Under the pieces are notes generated by a model. That model did not search any database, had not been told where the DNA came from, and saw only the letters and a list, made by a program, of their open reading frames with translations. This document shows, in pieces, positions 1 to 10,400 of a DNA stretch of 64,000 nt. This DNA comes from Cliona cf. orientalis. Its lineage: Eukaryota > Porifera > Demospongiae > Clionaida > Clionaidae. Every line of letters begins with the position of its first letter. The first letter of the stretch is position 1. The translations under genes were made by a program, and so were the position numbers. The stretch is from the NCBI GenBank assembly GCA_963930775.1, contig OZ005689.1, forward strand, positions 36,472,694 through 36,536,693, in the 5' to 3' direction.

Positions 1-709
1 AGAAGCTAAAAATGTGAGCGAATGTACAGTAGTTCGATGAATCTAGCTGTATCTAGGTAGAAAATTCTAATTACCGCCCATAGCAACAGGTTCCGTGTAC
101 GGCGGCTGTGCCGACTAGGTGGGTCAAAATGAAGGCTTATTTCGCCTTCGTATAGCATAACTACTACTAGCCTCCGTAGAAGACGGCAACAGTTAGAAGA
201 AGGGTTGTTCGACATGTATATGACAAAATCTGGACTTTGACAAATTGCAACCTGAGCTACTAAAAACGCACATTGCACGAATCGTGCGCGGATCCCATAC
301 GGAGGGTTTTCCCAAATCTGGTCACATATAATAATGAAAAAATCTGGAAGTTGTGGAAGGGATGCAGGCAGGAAATGGGAAACAACTAATCATAATAATA
401 TTGGAGTGGCCTATATATAAAGATACACCACAATTGAGGAACAATAATTACATCTTGACGGGATAGCTGGGCTAGATGAAGGGGTGTGTTGAGGCTATTT
501 TAATTAATGATGTTCTGGGAGTAAAATAGTCTTGGAGTTACTAGCTGGCTCTATTTTAATTATGACTTTGGCGGAAAATTTACCCGATTATATGTCTTCA
601 GGGGAACTGGGAAATGTTCCTCAACAGGGGTGTATCTTCATTAACTGTACTAGCCCATTGTTGCCAATTTCATCAACTCCAAAATTGACTATTGTTGATT
701 GCCGTGCAG
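1..709. other. non-coding flank, 5' of Death exon
   Basis: No convincing exon was found. The final bases before 710 form a polypyrimidine-poor but usable acceptor ending in AG at 708-709. Any earlier exon of the NLR gene, such as the first half of the Death domain, should lie here or left of the window, but I cannot point to it. Confidence 0.4.
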
Positions 710-867
710 GCGGGAAGCTTTAAACAAATGGAAATCGAGTCATGGCAGTAAGGCCACCTACAGAGCTCTGATGGAGGTCTTCATCAAAGCTGGAAGATTG
801 GACCTTGCTGAGAGCGTTGTAGAGATCTTGAAAGAAGGAGCTGAGGTGACTGATGAATTGAGCAAAG
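710..867 (+). CDS. Death-domain exon (C-terminal half) of NLR gene 1
   Basis: This internal exon encodes about 52 residues that match the second half of a Death-fold domain: a helix with ALNKWKSSHGSKATYRAL followed by EVFIKAGRLDLAESVVEIL. The W, the G-x-ATYRAL block and the final LA-V helix are typical of invertebrate Death domains. It is bounded by an AG acceptor (708-709) and a GT donor (868-869) and ends in phase 1. The next good acceptor in the same gene family, before the NACHT exon at 7452, begins with two bases that complete a Gly codon and keep the NACHT frame open. I therefore infer one gene with Death, NACHT and LRR modules and a 6.6 kb intron. Death domains recruit partner Death proteins in apoptotic and immune signalling. 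The first half of the fold is not in this exon. Alternative: an isolated decayed exon. Confidence 0.72.
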
Positions 868-1204
868 GTATTAATATAGTAACATAATAATTTATTAAAA
901 ATCCTGGAGTACAGTACATATAGCTACTAATTTTTAATGCTGTATGAGCCAACATAATAATAGGGAGTCTGTAAACAGTGGACTGGACTACTGGAATGGA
1001 TTACTGGACTGGACTACTGGACTGACCCTTAACCTCAAATTTAGCAACAATTTTGCCCATTTTGCTCTTGATTTTGCTTATCTAATTAAAGCGTAGCATA
1101 GGTCACAAGAAGTGGGGAGCCTGGAGGATTCTGATAGATGTCAGGCAAGGTACAGTACAGGTCACAGCCAACTTGACATACTCGCACGAGTACAGAGCGA
1201 GTTA

Positions 1205-1380
1205 CATTTGCGCGCGCATTATTGCACTCGCAACACACGCAAGTAATGCACGAGCGCTACGAGTACATGCGCGCGCGTGCGCGTGTGCGCGTGCGCGTGT
1301 GCGCGTGCGCGTGCGGACTCGCATATGCGCATAGCGCTCGCGCTAGCGCGAGCGCGCGCACGCGCACGCGCGCGTGGCGT
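1205..1380. repeat. alternating purine-pyrimidine arm, left
   Basis: About 170 bp is almost entirely CG/CA/TG alternation, for example GCGCGCGTGCGCGTGTGCGC. Its second half is the reverse complement of its first half, so it can form a hairpin as well as Z-DNA. A counterpart lies at the other end of the same transposon (5690-5890). Confidence 0.75.
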
Positions 1381-1570
1381 GTAATTAAAATTAATTGTTG
1401 TAGTTGTGCTGGTCAAAGGTTGCCACTACTCAACTGCTGTCAAACGGAAAGTATAAAACGAGGATCTTAGGCTAAGATATGTTACTTGTCAGCAAAGAAG
1501 CGCTATTACTAACTTTTTCAAAGAAAAAAACATCGATCAAGTATCTCCACTACCTTAAGAAAGCTGGACT

Positions 1571-3711
1571 ATGGCTGAAGAATCTGAAAGACCATCAGGG
1601 ACCTTACGACAGTCTGTAAAGCAACTGAAGAGTTCCACCGCACCTTCAAGCCACTACCTTGTCAAGTTTGAGTGCGATGAATGTATCAGCGTCATCAAAC
1701 ACAAGAACATACTGGAGCCTCCTCTACCACTCGTAGGTGATGAGTGCCGGGTGGATTGGAATGGTGTTGAATATGCTGCAAAGGTACTCGTGGTTGGGGA
1801 CGAAGCAACCGTGAAGAGAGCTGAGAAGGACTTGCTCAAATCGATAGATGGCTCCAGTGAGGCTGATGAAGAAAATAGACCACCTAAGAAGAAAATGCGT
1901 CTGACAAAGGAAAAGAAAGCTGGTGAGAAGGCAAGACAGAAACAGCAGAAAGGGCAAAAAGGCCAAAAGAAGGGAAAGAAAACCCAAAGCAAGATGAAAG
2001 ACTTTGAACTTGACATAGGGTCACCTCCAAAACAGCCAAAGACTCAAACAGATGGCCGATTATCCATCCCCTCACATCCATCTATCCAACAAGATGGACA
2101 GAAATCCCCGAGTCGTTCTCAACCCAGTGACTTGCATCACTCACCTGTTGCACCCTCACAGCCAGATACCCCTCCTCCACCAACGAGAGAGCGTAGTGAA
2201 CTATCCCACCCCACTCCTCCATCCCCACGCACAGTTGCCCAAACCCTCCCTCTCAACCCTCCACCAGCCCACCCTGCACCATCTAGAGAGCCAGATTGCA
2301 GACCCTCACAGCCAGATACCCCTCCTCCACCAACGAGAGAGCGTAGTGAACTACCCCACCCCACTCCTCCATCCCCACGCACAGTTGCCCAAACCCTCCC
2401 TCTCAATCCTCCACCAGCCCACCCTGCACCATCTAGAGAGCCAGATTGCCGTCCTGATTTATCCTTTTCCAGCTCTTCCAGCAGTGAAGATGATGATGTG
2501 GTGCTCACTGGAACCTTTCCTCGCAAGGTATGTTGATATTCTGATGTACAAGCCAGATACCATGCTTACACTTTACATTCTATTGTATTCAGGTGATCAC
2601 TGTATATGATGATAGCACTGGCTGTACACACAACCACCCTGGTCCATGTATTCCAGCTCAAGACAGGAAATCTACTAGTGATTGCAAGGTATATTATGTA
2701 CATGTACATGCATGTATAGTACACTACTAACCACACACAGTAATAAAATTCATGCTACATGCACACAGCTACTGTATCATTACATATGTTTTGTATGCAT
2801 CTAATATATTATACAAATGTATACGTATACTTGTGCTATGGCATGTACATGTACATTCTATTCTTACACGTACATGTACAATGTATTTACAGTGTTCTCA
2901 TCATGCTGAGGTGATGGAGGCTATTCACAACCTTGCTGTCACCATGGGGAAAAAGATGGATGCGATGATGTCTACTCTTTCAGATATCAAGAAGAAACAG
3001 GACCACCTTGCTCTTGAGCTGAAGCAGGTGTGCCCACCAACGCCAGTGACTGCGGGACCAAGACAACTCTCTGTTTGTTTTCCGACATGCTCCACACCAG
3101 CAATGGATGCCTCCTGGTACAAGTCAGACTCATTCACTGACCACATCCCTAAAGCAGGAGCAAAGCCTGCTTTCACACTACCATCTGCTGCACTCGCCAT
3201 GCCAGCCTCCAATTCCACCTCTACTGCTCTGACGGAGGCAGCCTCAGTGACCACTCCCACTTCAACCAAGGCAGCATCCAAGACCACCTCTACTGCTCTG
3301 ACGGAGGCAGCCTCAGTGACCACTCCCACTTCAACCAAGGCAGCATCCAAGACCACCCCAGCTGCAGTCAAGACCGCTAAGGCCTCTCGTAAGAAGGTTG
3401 ATGATGACACCGAGCTGCTAACTGTCCCAATTGATCCAGGTGTTATACTTAACCTTCGCTATGTTAGTGCCTCCAGACAGAACTTTGCTACAAATGTGAT
3501 GCGCAAACTCTTTACCAAAGCCGAGCTGGAAACCAGCAATGTGAATGGGGTGCTTGGAAAGGCTAAGCTTGATGTAGACAAGGTGGAGTACATCAAATCA
3601 ATCACCTTCAAGATGTACCCGCTTGACCAAAAGGAGACACAAGAGTCAGCGTGGTCTAAGTGTAGGGGTGCAATAGATGAAGCTAACAGACGTCTCTATA
3701 GACCCAAGTAG
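1571..3711 (+). CDS. BEN-domain protein, transposon cargo, three exons
   Basis: Exons are 1571-2527, 2593-2688 and 2893-3711. Both introns have GT-AG ends and are phase 0, giving about 623 residues. N-terminus (residues 25-100): a compact domain with HYLVKFECDECISVI and later CRVDWNGVEYAAKVL, resembling a small Tudor-like or KAKEN-type region that often precedes BEN domains. Residues 100-145 are strongly basic (Lys-rich), a likely nuclear signal. Residues 195-295 are Pro/Ser-rich with one 50-residue unit duplicated in tandem. Exon 3 starts with a short coiled coil (VMEAIHNLAVTMGKKMDAM), then a Thr/Ala linker with a 25-residue tandem duplication, and ends in a BEN domain (RQNFATNVMRKLFTKAELE, SNVNG, LDVDKVEYI). 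BEN domains bind DNA or chromatin partners. Reading frames are clean. Lying inside the Tc1 repeats, it is inferred to be an accessory gene of the element rather than a host gene. Confidence 0.82.
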
Positions 3712-3927
3712 ACTATATTGTATCATTTCATGACAAAGTCAAGTATTAAACTATTATAGATTGCACAATAATTATTACTTGTAACTGCAGTATTATTAAT
3801 TTTCATAATGTTATTATGAAAAAGAATTAATTAAGTCTTAATCATTGACACAGGTTTGAAAAGGTATGAAATGCATGGCATTGTACATGTAGGTACACAA
3901 GTATTAGAGTACACAGAGTATATTATG

Positions 3928-4947
3928 TCAATATCCACTAGGAGCACCTTCAACTTCTATGACCTTGGGGATTACTTTCCGTAAGTGTCTCACATACCGC
4001 TTGCATACTTCTGGAGTCATGGTCTTCCAGAATTCCTTAATGCCCATGCGCAGCTCGTGAGTATTCCGTGGCTTCACAGTGGACCGGAGATAGTTCTTCA
4101 TTGTCCCCCAGACATTTTCGATGGGGTTCAGGTCTGGGCTGGAGGCTGGCGTTTTCCACCAGTTGATGTCATTTTCCTGAAAGTAATTTTGGGCCCATCT
4201 GCTGGTGTGCTTGGGATCGTTATCCTGTTGGAAACGATGATGTGTAGGATAATGTTCTTCAATGAATGGTAGCAGTGCTGCATCCAAAATGTCGGTATAC
4301 CTGGTAGCGGTCATGATACCAGTAAAGATGACTACTGCTGTTGCACCCTCAGCAGATATTCCAGCCCACACATGTACCTTTTGAGGATGTTTAGGCCTGC
4401 AGACCATCTTTGAAGGCTCTCCATGCTTATGGTACGTTATCTTCCGGTGTGATTCTAATTGCACTGAGCATTCATCCGTCCATATCACATCACTCAATTC
4501 AACATCATTTGATATCACCCTGTCAAGACACCACTCCATTCTCTTCTCTTTGTTTACATCACTTATGAGCTGGCAGTACCTTGTTCTTTTCATAGTCCAT
4601 CCAAGGTCACGACGAGCTCTCTTGATGGTCGATAACGATGCCTCTGTTGAAGGGTAGGTGGTCTTGAACCTGGTGTAAAGCTGTCTTGACGAAAGATCAG
4701 TGTTCTGGGCCATTGTCTCATCCACAAATCTGTAATGCTCTTCATCTAGTCGCCTTGAACGTGGTCGTCGTTTGATGTCAGCTATAGAGTTGGTTTTCTG
4801 ATATTTTGACAGCAAGTTATAGATGGCGGTCCTGGAAGCTTTGACTCCTTCTTCTGCTAATCTCTCAACAATCTCCTTCACAGGGAAATCCGCTCTCCAC
4901 ATGTTCATAATTCTAGCGCGAAGCTCATAGCTTAAGCGAGGCGTCAT
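3928..4947 (-). CDS. Tc1-like DDE transposase, intact
   Basis: The product has about 339 residues from the preferred start MTPRLSYELRARIMN. An upstream in-frame ATG at 5016 lies within an unrelated inverted repeat and is less likely. Two helix-turn-helix segments (residues 1-110) bind the terminal repeats, followed by the catalytic domain. The acidic triad is visible: Asp in VIWTDECSVQ, Asp in RFQQDNDPKHTS, and Glu in SPDLNPIENVWG with exactly 34 residues between the last two (DD34E). No stops or frameshifts are present, so it may be recent or still active. It performs cut-and-paste transposition at TA. The 3' end converges on the BEN gene, leaving 216 bp between stops. Confidence 0.93.
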   Translation of the reverse strand: MTPRLSYELRARIMNMWRADFPVKEIVERLAEEGVKASRTAIYNLLSKYQKTNSIADIKRRPRSRRLDEEHYRFVDETMAQNTDLSSRQLYTRFKTTYPSTEASLSTIKRARRDLGWTMKRTRYCQLISDVNKEKRMEWCLDRVISNDVELSDVIWTDECSVQLESHRKITYHKHGEPSKMVCRPKHPQKVHVWAGISAEGATAVVIFTGIMTATRYTDILDAALLPFIEEHYPTHHRFQQDNDPKHTSRWAQNYFQENDINWWKTPASSPDLNPIENVWGTMKNYLRSTVKPRNTHELRMGIKEFWKTMTPEVCKRYVRHLRKVIPKVIEVEGAPSGY

Positions 4948-4992
4948 GGAACGATCTGGAACAGTGGTGTGACTTGACCTTGGGGCGTTATT

Positions 4993-5658
4993 GGGGCGAG
5001 CCGAAGCGAGCCCCACACAGGTGATACCAATCGAGATTTTCCATTTATATGTGTATATGTGTATATGTGTATATGTGTATATGTGTATATCTGCCGTACG
5101 TCCTTCCGTACCGTATCTATATATCTTCTATTTGAACGATGTACATTCAATATTTTCAATTAATGCGCATGCGTAGTTGCACACAACGTTGACTCAACGT
5201 TCATTAACTGTGGAGTCTTCAGCTGCGAGAGAAAAAAACTCCAACGTAGAAGAGGAAGGGAGCGAGCTCATCGAGCAGCTGAAACTGCAGCCGAAAAAGA
5301 AGAAAGGTTAAGAAAACGTAGAAAGAGAGACCAGGAAAGGAGAGCTGCAGAAACACAAGAACAGAGACAGACAAGACTTCAGAGAAAGTGCTCTAGGCAG
5401 AGCGAAAGTTTTCATCAGAAACTGAAGAACAGCGAGGGGTCAGATTGATTAGATTAAGTAATAACCAAAGGGAGAGATTGGTGAGAGTCTCAGGACGAGC
5501 ATCTACTCACTATAGGAACATATGCACAATCATATGAATTCAGTAACTTTGTATAGAACAACAGACAGCTGTGAAATATTATCTGAACATATAGCCTATT
5601 GAAAATTCCACTTTTATTATACCATAACACTTGTGTGGGGTTCGCGGAGGCTCGCCCC
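4993..5658. mobile_element. 666 bp inverted-repeat element nested in the Tc1-like transposon
   Basis: The ends GGGGCGAGCCGAAGCGAGCC (4993 onward) and the reverse-complement version at 5634-5658 match with a few changes over 25 bp. The trinucleotide ATT flanks both sides (4990-4992, 5659-5661). The interior holds a TATGTG microsatellite at 5045-5095 and a coding remnant at 5200-5448. A related solo end occurs near 55919. The superfamily is not recognised. Confidence 0.6.
5200..5448 (+). pseudogene. Arg/Ala/Glu-repeat (RRAAET-type) coding remnant
   Basis: An open stretch of about 82 codons with no clear ATG encodes a strongly charged helix built on the unit RAAET plus RLRKRRKRD. The same kind of RRAAET repeat is known at the N-terminus of animal Helitron/PIF1-like helicase proteins and other sponge or cnidarian mobile-element proteins. 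It stops at 5446-5448 with nothing recognisable after it. I read it as a truncated transposon-derived fragment. The parent family is uncertain. Confidence 0.45.
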
Positions 5659-5689
5659 ATTGATGTTGAAACATCTTCTCTAGTTTAGA

Positions 5690-5890
5690 ATGAACCTCAC
5701 ACGTACGTACGTGTATGCGCGCGCACGCGCACAGGCATTCGCGAGTACTCGAGTACGAGTAGGCGCGGTCGCGCGTACGTACGTGCGTGTACGTGTACAT
5801 ACACGCGCGAGCGCAACACGCCACACACATGGGAGTTGCGTACTTACCGCGTACGTGTACTGCGTGCCACTCGCGTGTCGCGTGTATGTG
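5690..5890. repeat. alternating purine-pyrimidine arm, right
   Basis: Runs such as ACGTACGTACGTGTATGCGC and GCGCGTACGTACGTGCGTGT make this about 200 bp Z-DNA-prone and locally self-complementary. It mirrors 1205-1380 just inside the opposite transposon end. Confidence 0.7.
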
Positions 5891-5918
5891 TTTGTCAAGT
5901 TGGCTGTGACCTGTACTG

Positions 5919-6608
5919 TACTTCATGCACATTACATGTAGCTACGTATTAGCTAGCTGTTTAGTTTAAATCATGGTTAGCTACCGCGCCCTCTTTGGTT
6001 GCAGAGTACTTTGATCTATTGTCTGTAACTACGGCCTTGATGATGCGTCATGGAGATGAGGGGGATATGATACATGTAGCTAGCCTGAGCTATTTGCTGC
6101 TTGCAGAACTGGCGCTAGTTAATTTGGCAGGAGTTGCATGGGGTTCTCAGCATAATAGTAAATTTAGTTTGGAAATAGCTAATACCTACAGATATCTACA
6201 GGATAGGTGAGGCATATTAAACTTCAATCTCCAGCCCATCAACACCTAGCCTTCTAGAGGTGGAGGAAGGGCCTGGGTACAAGGCTACACCTAGCCTCCT
6301 GGGAGCGAGACTATTATCAACACTGCCCCTTTCCCGTTATACCATAAACACTTGCCATTTTCAGTTGTTGCATGCTACATGTACATACATGTTACAATAT
6401 CTTAGCTATACTCCACTCAGATAGAAGTAAAAGGAGATAGCTACCATGCCACCTAGCTACCTGTTCCATTTGTGCATAGCTGTAGCTATTAAACTGTGAA
6501 TATAAAGTAGAACTTGAATATAATATAGTCACACTTGTGGCAAATTATGTACATCTTGATCTATACAATTACACTCTCTTCTCCCTACGCACACACCAAT
6601 ATGTTTAG
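5919..6608. other. non-coding remainder of the outer element / NLR intron
   Basis: This is the segment between the Tc1-like end and the outer repeat at 6609. It has no supported exon. An open frame at 5995-6210 is short, lacks recognisable domains and is best regarded as chance. Confidence 0.4.
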
Positions 6609-6963
6609 GCTAAATTTGAGGTCAAAGGTCAGTCCAGTAGTCCAGTCCAGTAATCCATTCCAGTAGTCCAGTCCACTGTTTATAGACTCCCGCAATAATA
6701 TTATAGGTCCCAATCATTAGCTCCCTCCAAATATTCTGCTATACGATATCCCCCCACCTCACCTCCTCTCCTGTAAATGTATGAAAGTCACCTCCTACAT
6801 GTCATGTCCTCTGTCTGCCTCCCCCTTAGCATTAGGCCACACAGAATAAATTGTTTGTTTGAACTACCATGACCACAAAATAGTAGGGTTGGTTGGTCAG
6901 GCGGATGATTTTAACCAAAGAATTTTAATTATAAGTGTCGATGTTTCTATGTTAACTTGGATA

Positions 6964-7156
6964 CCGTAAATCGTGAATATTTCGATGTTAAAATATTTTC
7001 GGACAGCATGGCTTGTGCGAAAATTAAACGCATGAAATACATGCATGCGCAATATTAACGACCATGCGGTACAGGATCGTTTGTCCGAAGATTATTTAAC
7101 GTGAAAAATTATCGCATGAAATAATATTTTAGACACGAAATATTCACGATTTATGG
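6964..7156. mobile_element. 193 bp MITE with TA duplication
   Basis: Ends CCGTAAATCGTGAATATTTCG and its reverse complement (…ACGATTTATGG) are flanked by TA at 6962-6963 and 7157-7158. The paralogous intron segment near 52351 reads straight through the site (one TA), so the insertion postdates the duplication of this NLR region. A diverged relative is visible at about 29300-29445. Confidence 0.82.
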
Positions 7157-7213
7157 TATAGTATTCCAGCTGTCTAGAGGCCTGTGCTGTGTGGTAGCTT
7201 AAAAAACATTTTT

Positions 7214-7291
7214 GGTCCACAGTATTGTTTCATGTCAGTTATAGTGACCTCTTGACCTTCCGCTTCTGCTGCATTCCATAAGCTTTCCTTA
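7214..7291 (+). pseudogene. NACHT coding fragment stranded in the intron
   Basis: About 78 bp closely matches the coding stretch 8039-8112 of the NACHT exon downstream (the sensor region with SVVVTSRP), with several changes including the loss of the CGA-for-Arg codon. It is not present in the paralogous segment near 52.4 kb. It is too short to be an exon and is probably left by local duplication or gene conversion. Confidence 0.65.
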
Positions 7292-7451
7292 GTCATGTGA
7301 GCTATTGGATGCTTTAAATTTTACAGTCTGTCGGGTTAGTTCAAACAAATATTTACATGTAATTTCTAAAATTAATGGCCTTATACAAAGAGAACGAACG
7401 TACAATTAACTTAGATCACGACACCACATTCATTCTTTGTTTTACTCATAG

Positions 7452-10400
7452 GTACTCCTCACAAGGACATGCCAGAGGAATGCACTACATTTATCAGGAG
7501 TATGAAGAGAAAATATAAAGAGAGACGTATCCACCGTGAGAAGCAGTGGCCCCCTTGCCCCGACTTAAACCGTAAACTAGTGAGGTTAGAATTAGTAGAG
7601 AGAGGGAAAGGAGAGGTCTACTTTGCTAATACACAGAGAGGTAGAAAAGATGATAGTGTCAAACACACCCTAGCTTATGATGACCTCTTCAAGGTGGAGA
7701 GGGGGAAGAGGCCAGTTAGAAAGGTCCTTGTAGAAGGTGATGCTGGCATAGGCAAGACCACTCTCTGTATAGCAGTCTCAGAGGACTGGGCAAATGGTGA
7801 CCTCTTCCAGCAGTTTGAGTTGATTCTTCATTTACCACTTCGGATGAAGCAAGTAGCCTCAGCAAACTCACTTACCGATTTGCTGAAGTTACTGCACTCT
7901 GATCCAAATCTTTGTGACTTGGTAGCTAGATATCTAGAGAAACGGGAAGGAGAGAATGTACTTATTATTGCTGATGGATGGGATGAGCTTAGTGAATCTG
8001 AACGACAACATGAATCGTTTTTGTATCAACTTATCTTTGGTCTGCAGTATTGTCTCATGTCAGTTGTAGTGACCTCTCGACCTACCGCCTCTGCTCCATT
8101 CCATAAGCTTTCTGATATTGATAAATTTGTTGTGGTACGTGGATTCAATAAAGAACACATTATAGACTACATCCAGTCAGAGTTTCCCAGTGACCAGGAA
8201 AAGGCAGGTCGTCTCTTAGAGCAGTTAGAGGGCAACCCACTAGTTGAGAGTGTATGCAGTGTTCCCCTCAATTGTGTCATTGTTTGTCACTTGTGGCGCA
8301 CTCTTGAGGAAGCCCTTCCCACCACCATGACAGAGCTGTACAAAAAGATCATTCTCAATGTCGTGTTTCGTGACATATCTAGAAATAATCCTCACCAGTC
8401 TGTCAAGAGTCTGCCTAATTTTGAGTCGCTCCCTGCAGATTTACAACAGTCATGGTGGTGTCTATGTAAGTTTGCTTTTCATGCATTAGTAAAAGATGAA
8501 ATTGTCTTTTCTCAAAAAGATGTAGAGGCATTCTTCTCTGAAGGTTTGGATGATAAGCCATCCGGTGAGAAGGCATCTGGCAATGAATCATCTAGCAAGG
8601 ATGATTGTGATGATGAACAGAGATCACCACGGTCTTCAATCTCTAAAAGGATTCCATGCTTTGGGTTATTACAGTCTTCCGAGTCAATCTTAGGAGTTGG
8701 CTATGGTAAATCATTCCACTTTCTCCATCTGACCTTCCAGGAGTACCTTACTGCCCTGCACCTTGCAAGGCAGAATACAGACTATCAGTGCAAGTTCTTT
8801 CAGTCACACAAGCCATTTGATTCATTGTCTCCTTATCGATTTGAAATGGTACGGAGATTCTTTTTTGGCATTAATTCCTCTAATTTCAATGAAGACTTGA
8901 GCTCTGTTATTGAGCAATGTTTGACATGTGTACATGGTAACATTTACAATTTGTCTGTTTCCCACTGTGCTTTTGAAGCCAATAGTGACTTCGTTTATAA
9001 TGATGTTGCTAAATATAATATAATCTGGGACTTGGGCACAATTGACTTTGGTTATCCTCATACTGCTTTTGACCGTAGTGTCATACTCCATGTTATTGCC
9101 AACATGAAGAAGTATAGTGGTCGTTTAAAGGTCAGGCTTAATTATGCTAGTGAGGACCAAATCAAAAAATTATTGGATATGAAAACAAAGTTGAAAATGA
9201 TAATTGATTTAGATCTGGATGATTGTAGACTAACAGTCTCTGGTCTGCAGAGATTAAAAGATGCAGTACTTTGTAAACAGTTAACTCAGTTGGAGAAGCT
9301 TACACTGGAGCGGTGTCCCATCAGTGATTCTGAGGCTATTATTAGCTTTGTAACAGCTGTAAAAGCTAATTGTCTTAACCTATCGGATTTTTGGATCAGC
9401 TACATTAAGGATTCTAGTTGGTCATCGATAGTATATCTTGAACGTGACGATATCTATGGAAATATGTTATCAATAGAAAATTTAGATGACGAAGATGTGA
9501 CTAATTTGATTGAGAGTCTATGCAAACTGAATGTGTCGTTAGCTCTAGACTGTCTGGGAATGGTGGGCATTCATGCCTCTGGTTTTATTTATTTGGCTAA
9601 TGCTATTTGTTCTGGAAAGCTTAAGATTGCTGAGAAGCTGCACCTTTATTCTTACTCACTTGGCCTTGAAGGAGCCATAGGTGTTGGTAGAATTCTCAGT
9701 AGCAGAAACTGCCAACTGTCATTCATTGTTTTAGACAAATGTCAGCTAACCACAGCAGTAGGCGGTCTCCAAAATATTGACTCTATATGTTGTGAGAATG
9801 TAGGTAAACAACTTTATCAAATGGCTAGAAATACACGTAGCACCATAAGAGAGCTTTTTCTTGATAAGAACAGCTTTACCAGAGAGGGTATTCACATTCT
9901 AGCTGGCTTCATGTACTTGTGTCCAAATGTGGAGGAGCTCTCTACCGAGGACTGTGACATCACTTCTGATGACCTCATACAGCTTCTTGAGAAACTTACT
10001 CAACTAGAATCTTCATCACCTAGTCTTTTTAGTAACCTGGGTGCATGGTATCTTGGCAACAACCCACTAGGCCTTGCAGGAGCCGTAAGTGTTGGTAGAA
10101 TTCTCGGTAGTAGAAACTGCCAACTGTCATCCATTACTTTAGTCAACTGTCAGCTAACCACAGCAGTAGGTGGTCTCCAAACTACTGACAATGTACTAGT
10201 TGAACAACTTTATCAAATGGCTAGAAATACACATAGCACCATAAGAGAGCTTTTTCTTGATAAGAACAGCTTTACTGGAGAGAGTATTCACCTTCTAGCC
10301 GGCTTTATGTACTTGTGTCCAAATGTGGAGGAGCTCTCTACCGAGGACTGTGACATCACTTCTGATGACCTCATACTGCTTCTTGATAAACTTACTCAAC

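Larger units (their letters stand above)
1153..5918. mobile_element. Tc1-like DNA transposon carrying a BEN-domain gene
   Basis: Perfect 26 bp terminal inverted repeats begin CAGTACAGGTCACAGCC at 1153-1178 and end as the reverse complement at 5893-5918. Each is flanked by TA (1151-1152, 5919-5920), as expected for Tc1/mariner insertion. Inside the ends lie two long alternating purine-pyrimidine arms. The cargo is a three-exon BEN-domain gene on the plus strand (1571-3711) and, converging on it, an intact DD34E transposase on the minus strand (start at 4947). A smaller element with its own inverted repeats sits at 4993-5658. The length of 4.77 kb is unusual for Tc1 elements, which are normally 1-2 kb with one gene. 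A frame-shifted choice of end (CAGG, five bases inward) is possible because TACAGTACAGG contains two TA-CAG units. Confidence 0.8.
963..6691. repeat. outer inverted repeat pair (963-1045 / 6609-6691)
   Basis: The 83 bp at 963-1045 recur as a near-perfect reverse complement at 6609-6691. Both begin at the outside with GGGAGTCT and contain a run of GGACTGGACTACTGG motifs. They enclose the Tc1-like element and about 900 bp of other sequence. Short AATAATA stretches flank both sides, but they are low complexity and weak as a target duplication. A related solo copy lies at 28125-28200. This is probably an older element or MITE pair into which the Tc1-like transposon inserted. Confidence 0.7.

Noticed and set aside
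1222..1470. Arg/Ala/Cys-rich open frames across the alternating CG tract, both strands
   Set aside because: Simple alternating sequence avoids stops; there are no domains and no start context.
2052..2609. 185-codon open frame overlapping BEN exon 1
   Set aside because: It is an out-of-frame shadow of the Pro/Ser-rich repeat. The repeat keeps several frames open, but only the 1571 frame joins the later exons and has domains.
4948..5016. Upstream start for the Tc1 transposase (ATG at 5016)
   Set aside because: These 23 codons fall in an inverted repeat and unrelated flank. MTPRLSYELR at 4947 matches the usual beginning of the DNA-binding domain.
5579..5941. Open frames in the right-hand alternating tract
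   Set aside because: Same reason: low-complexity DNA with frames open on both strands.
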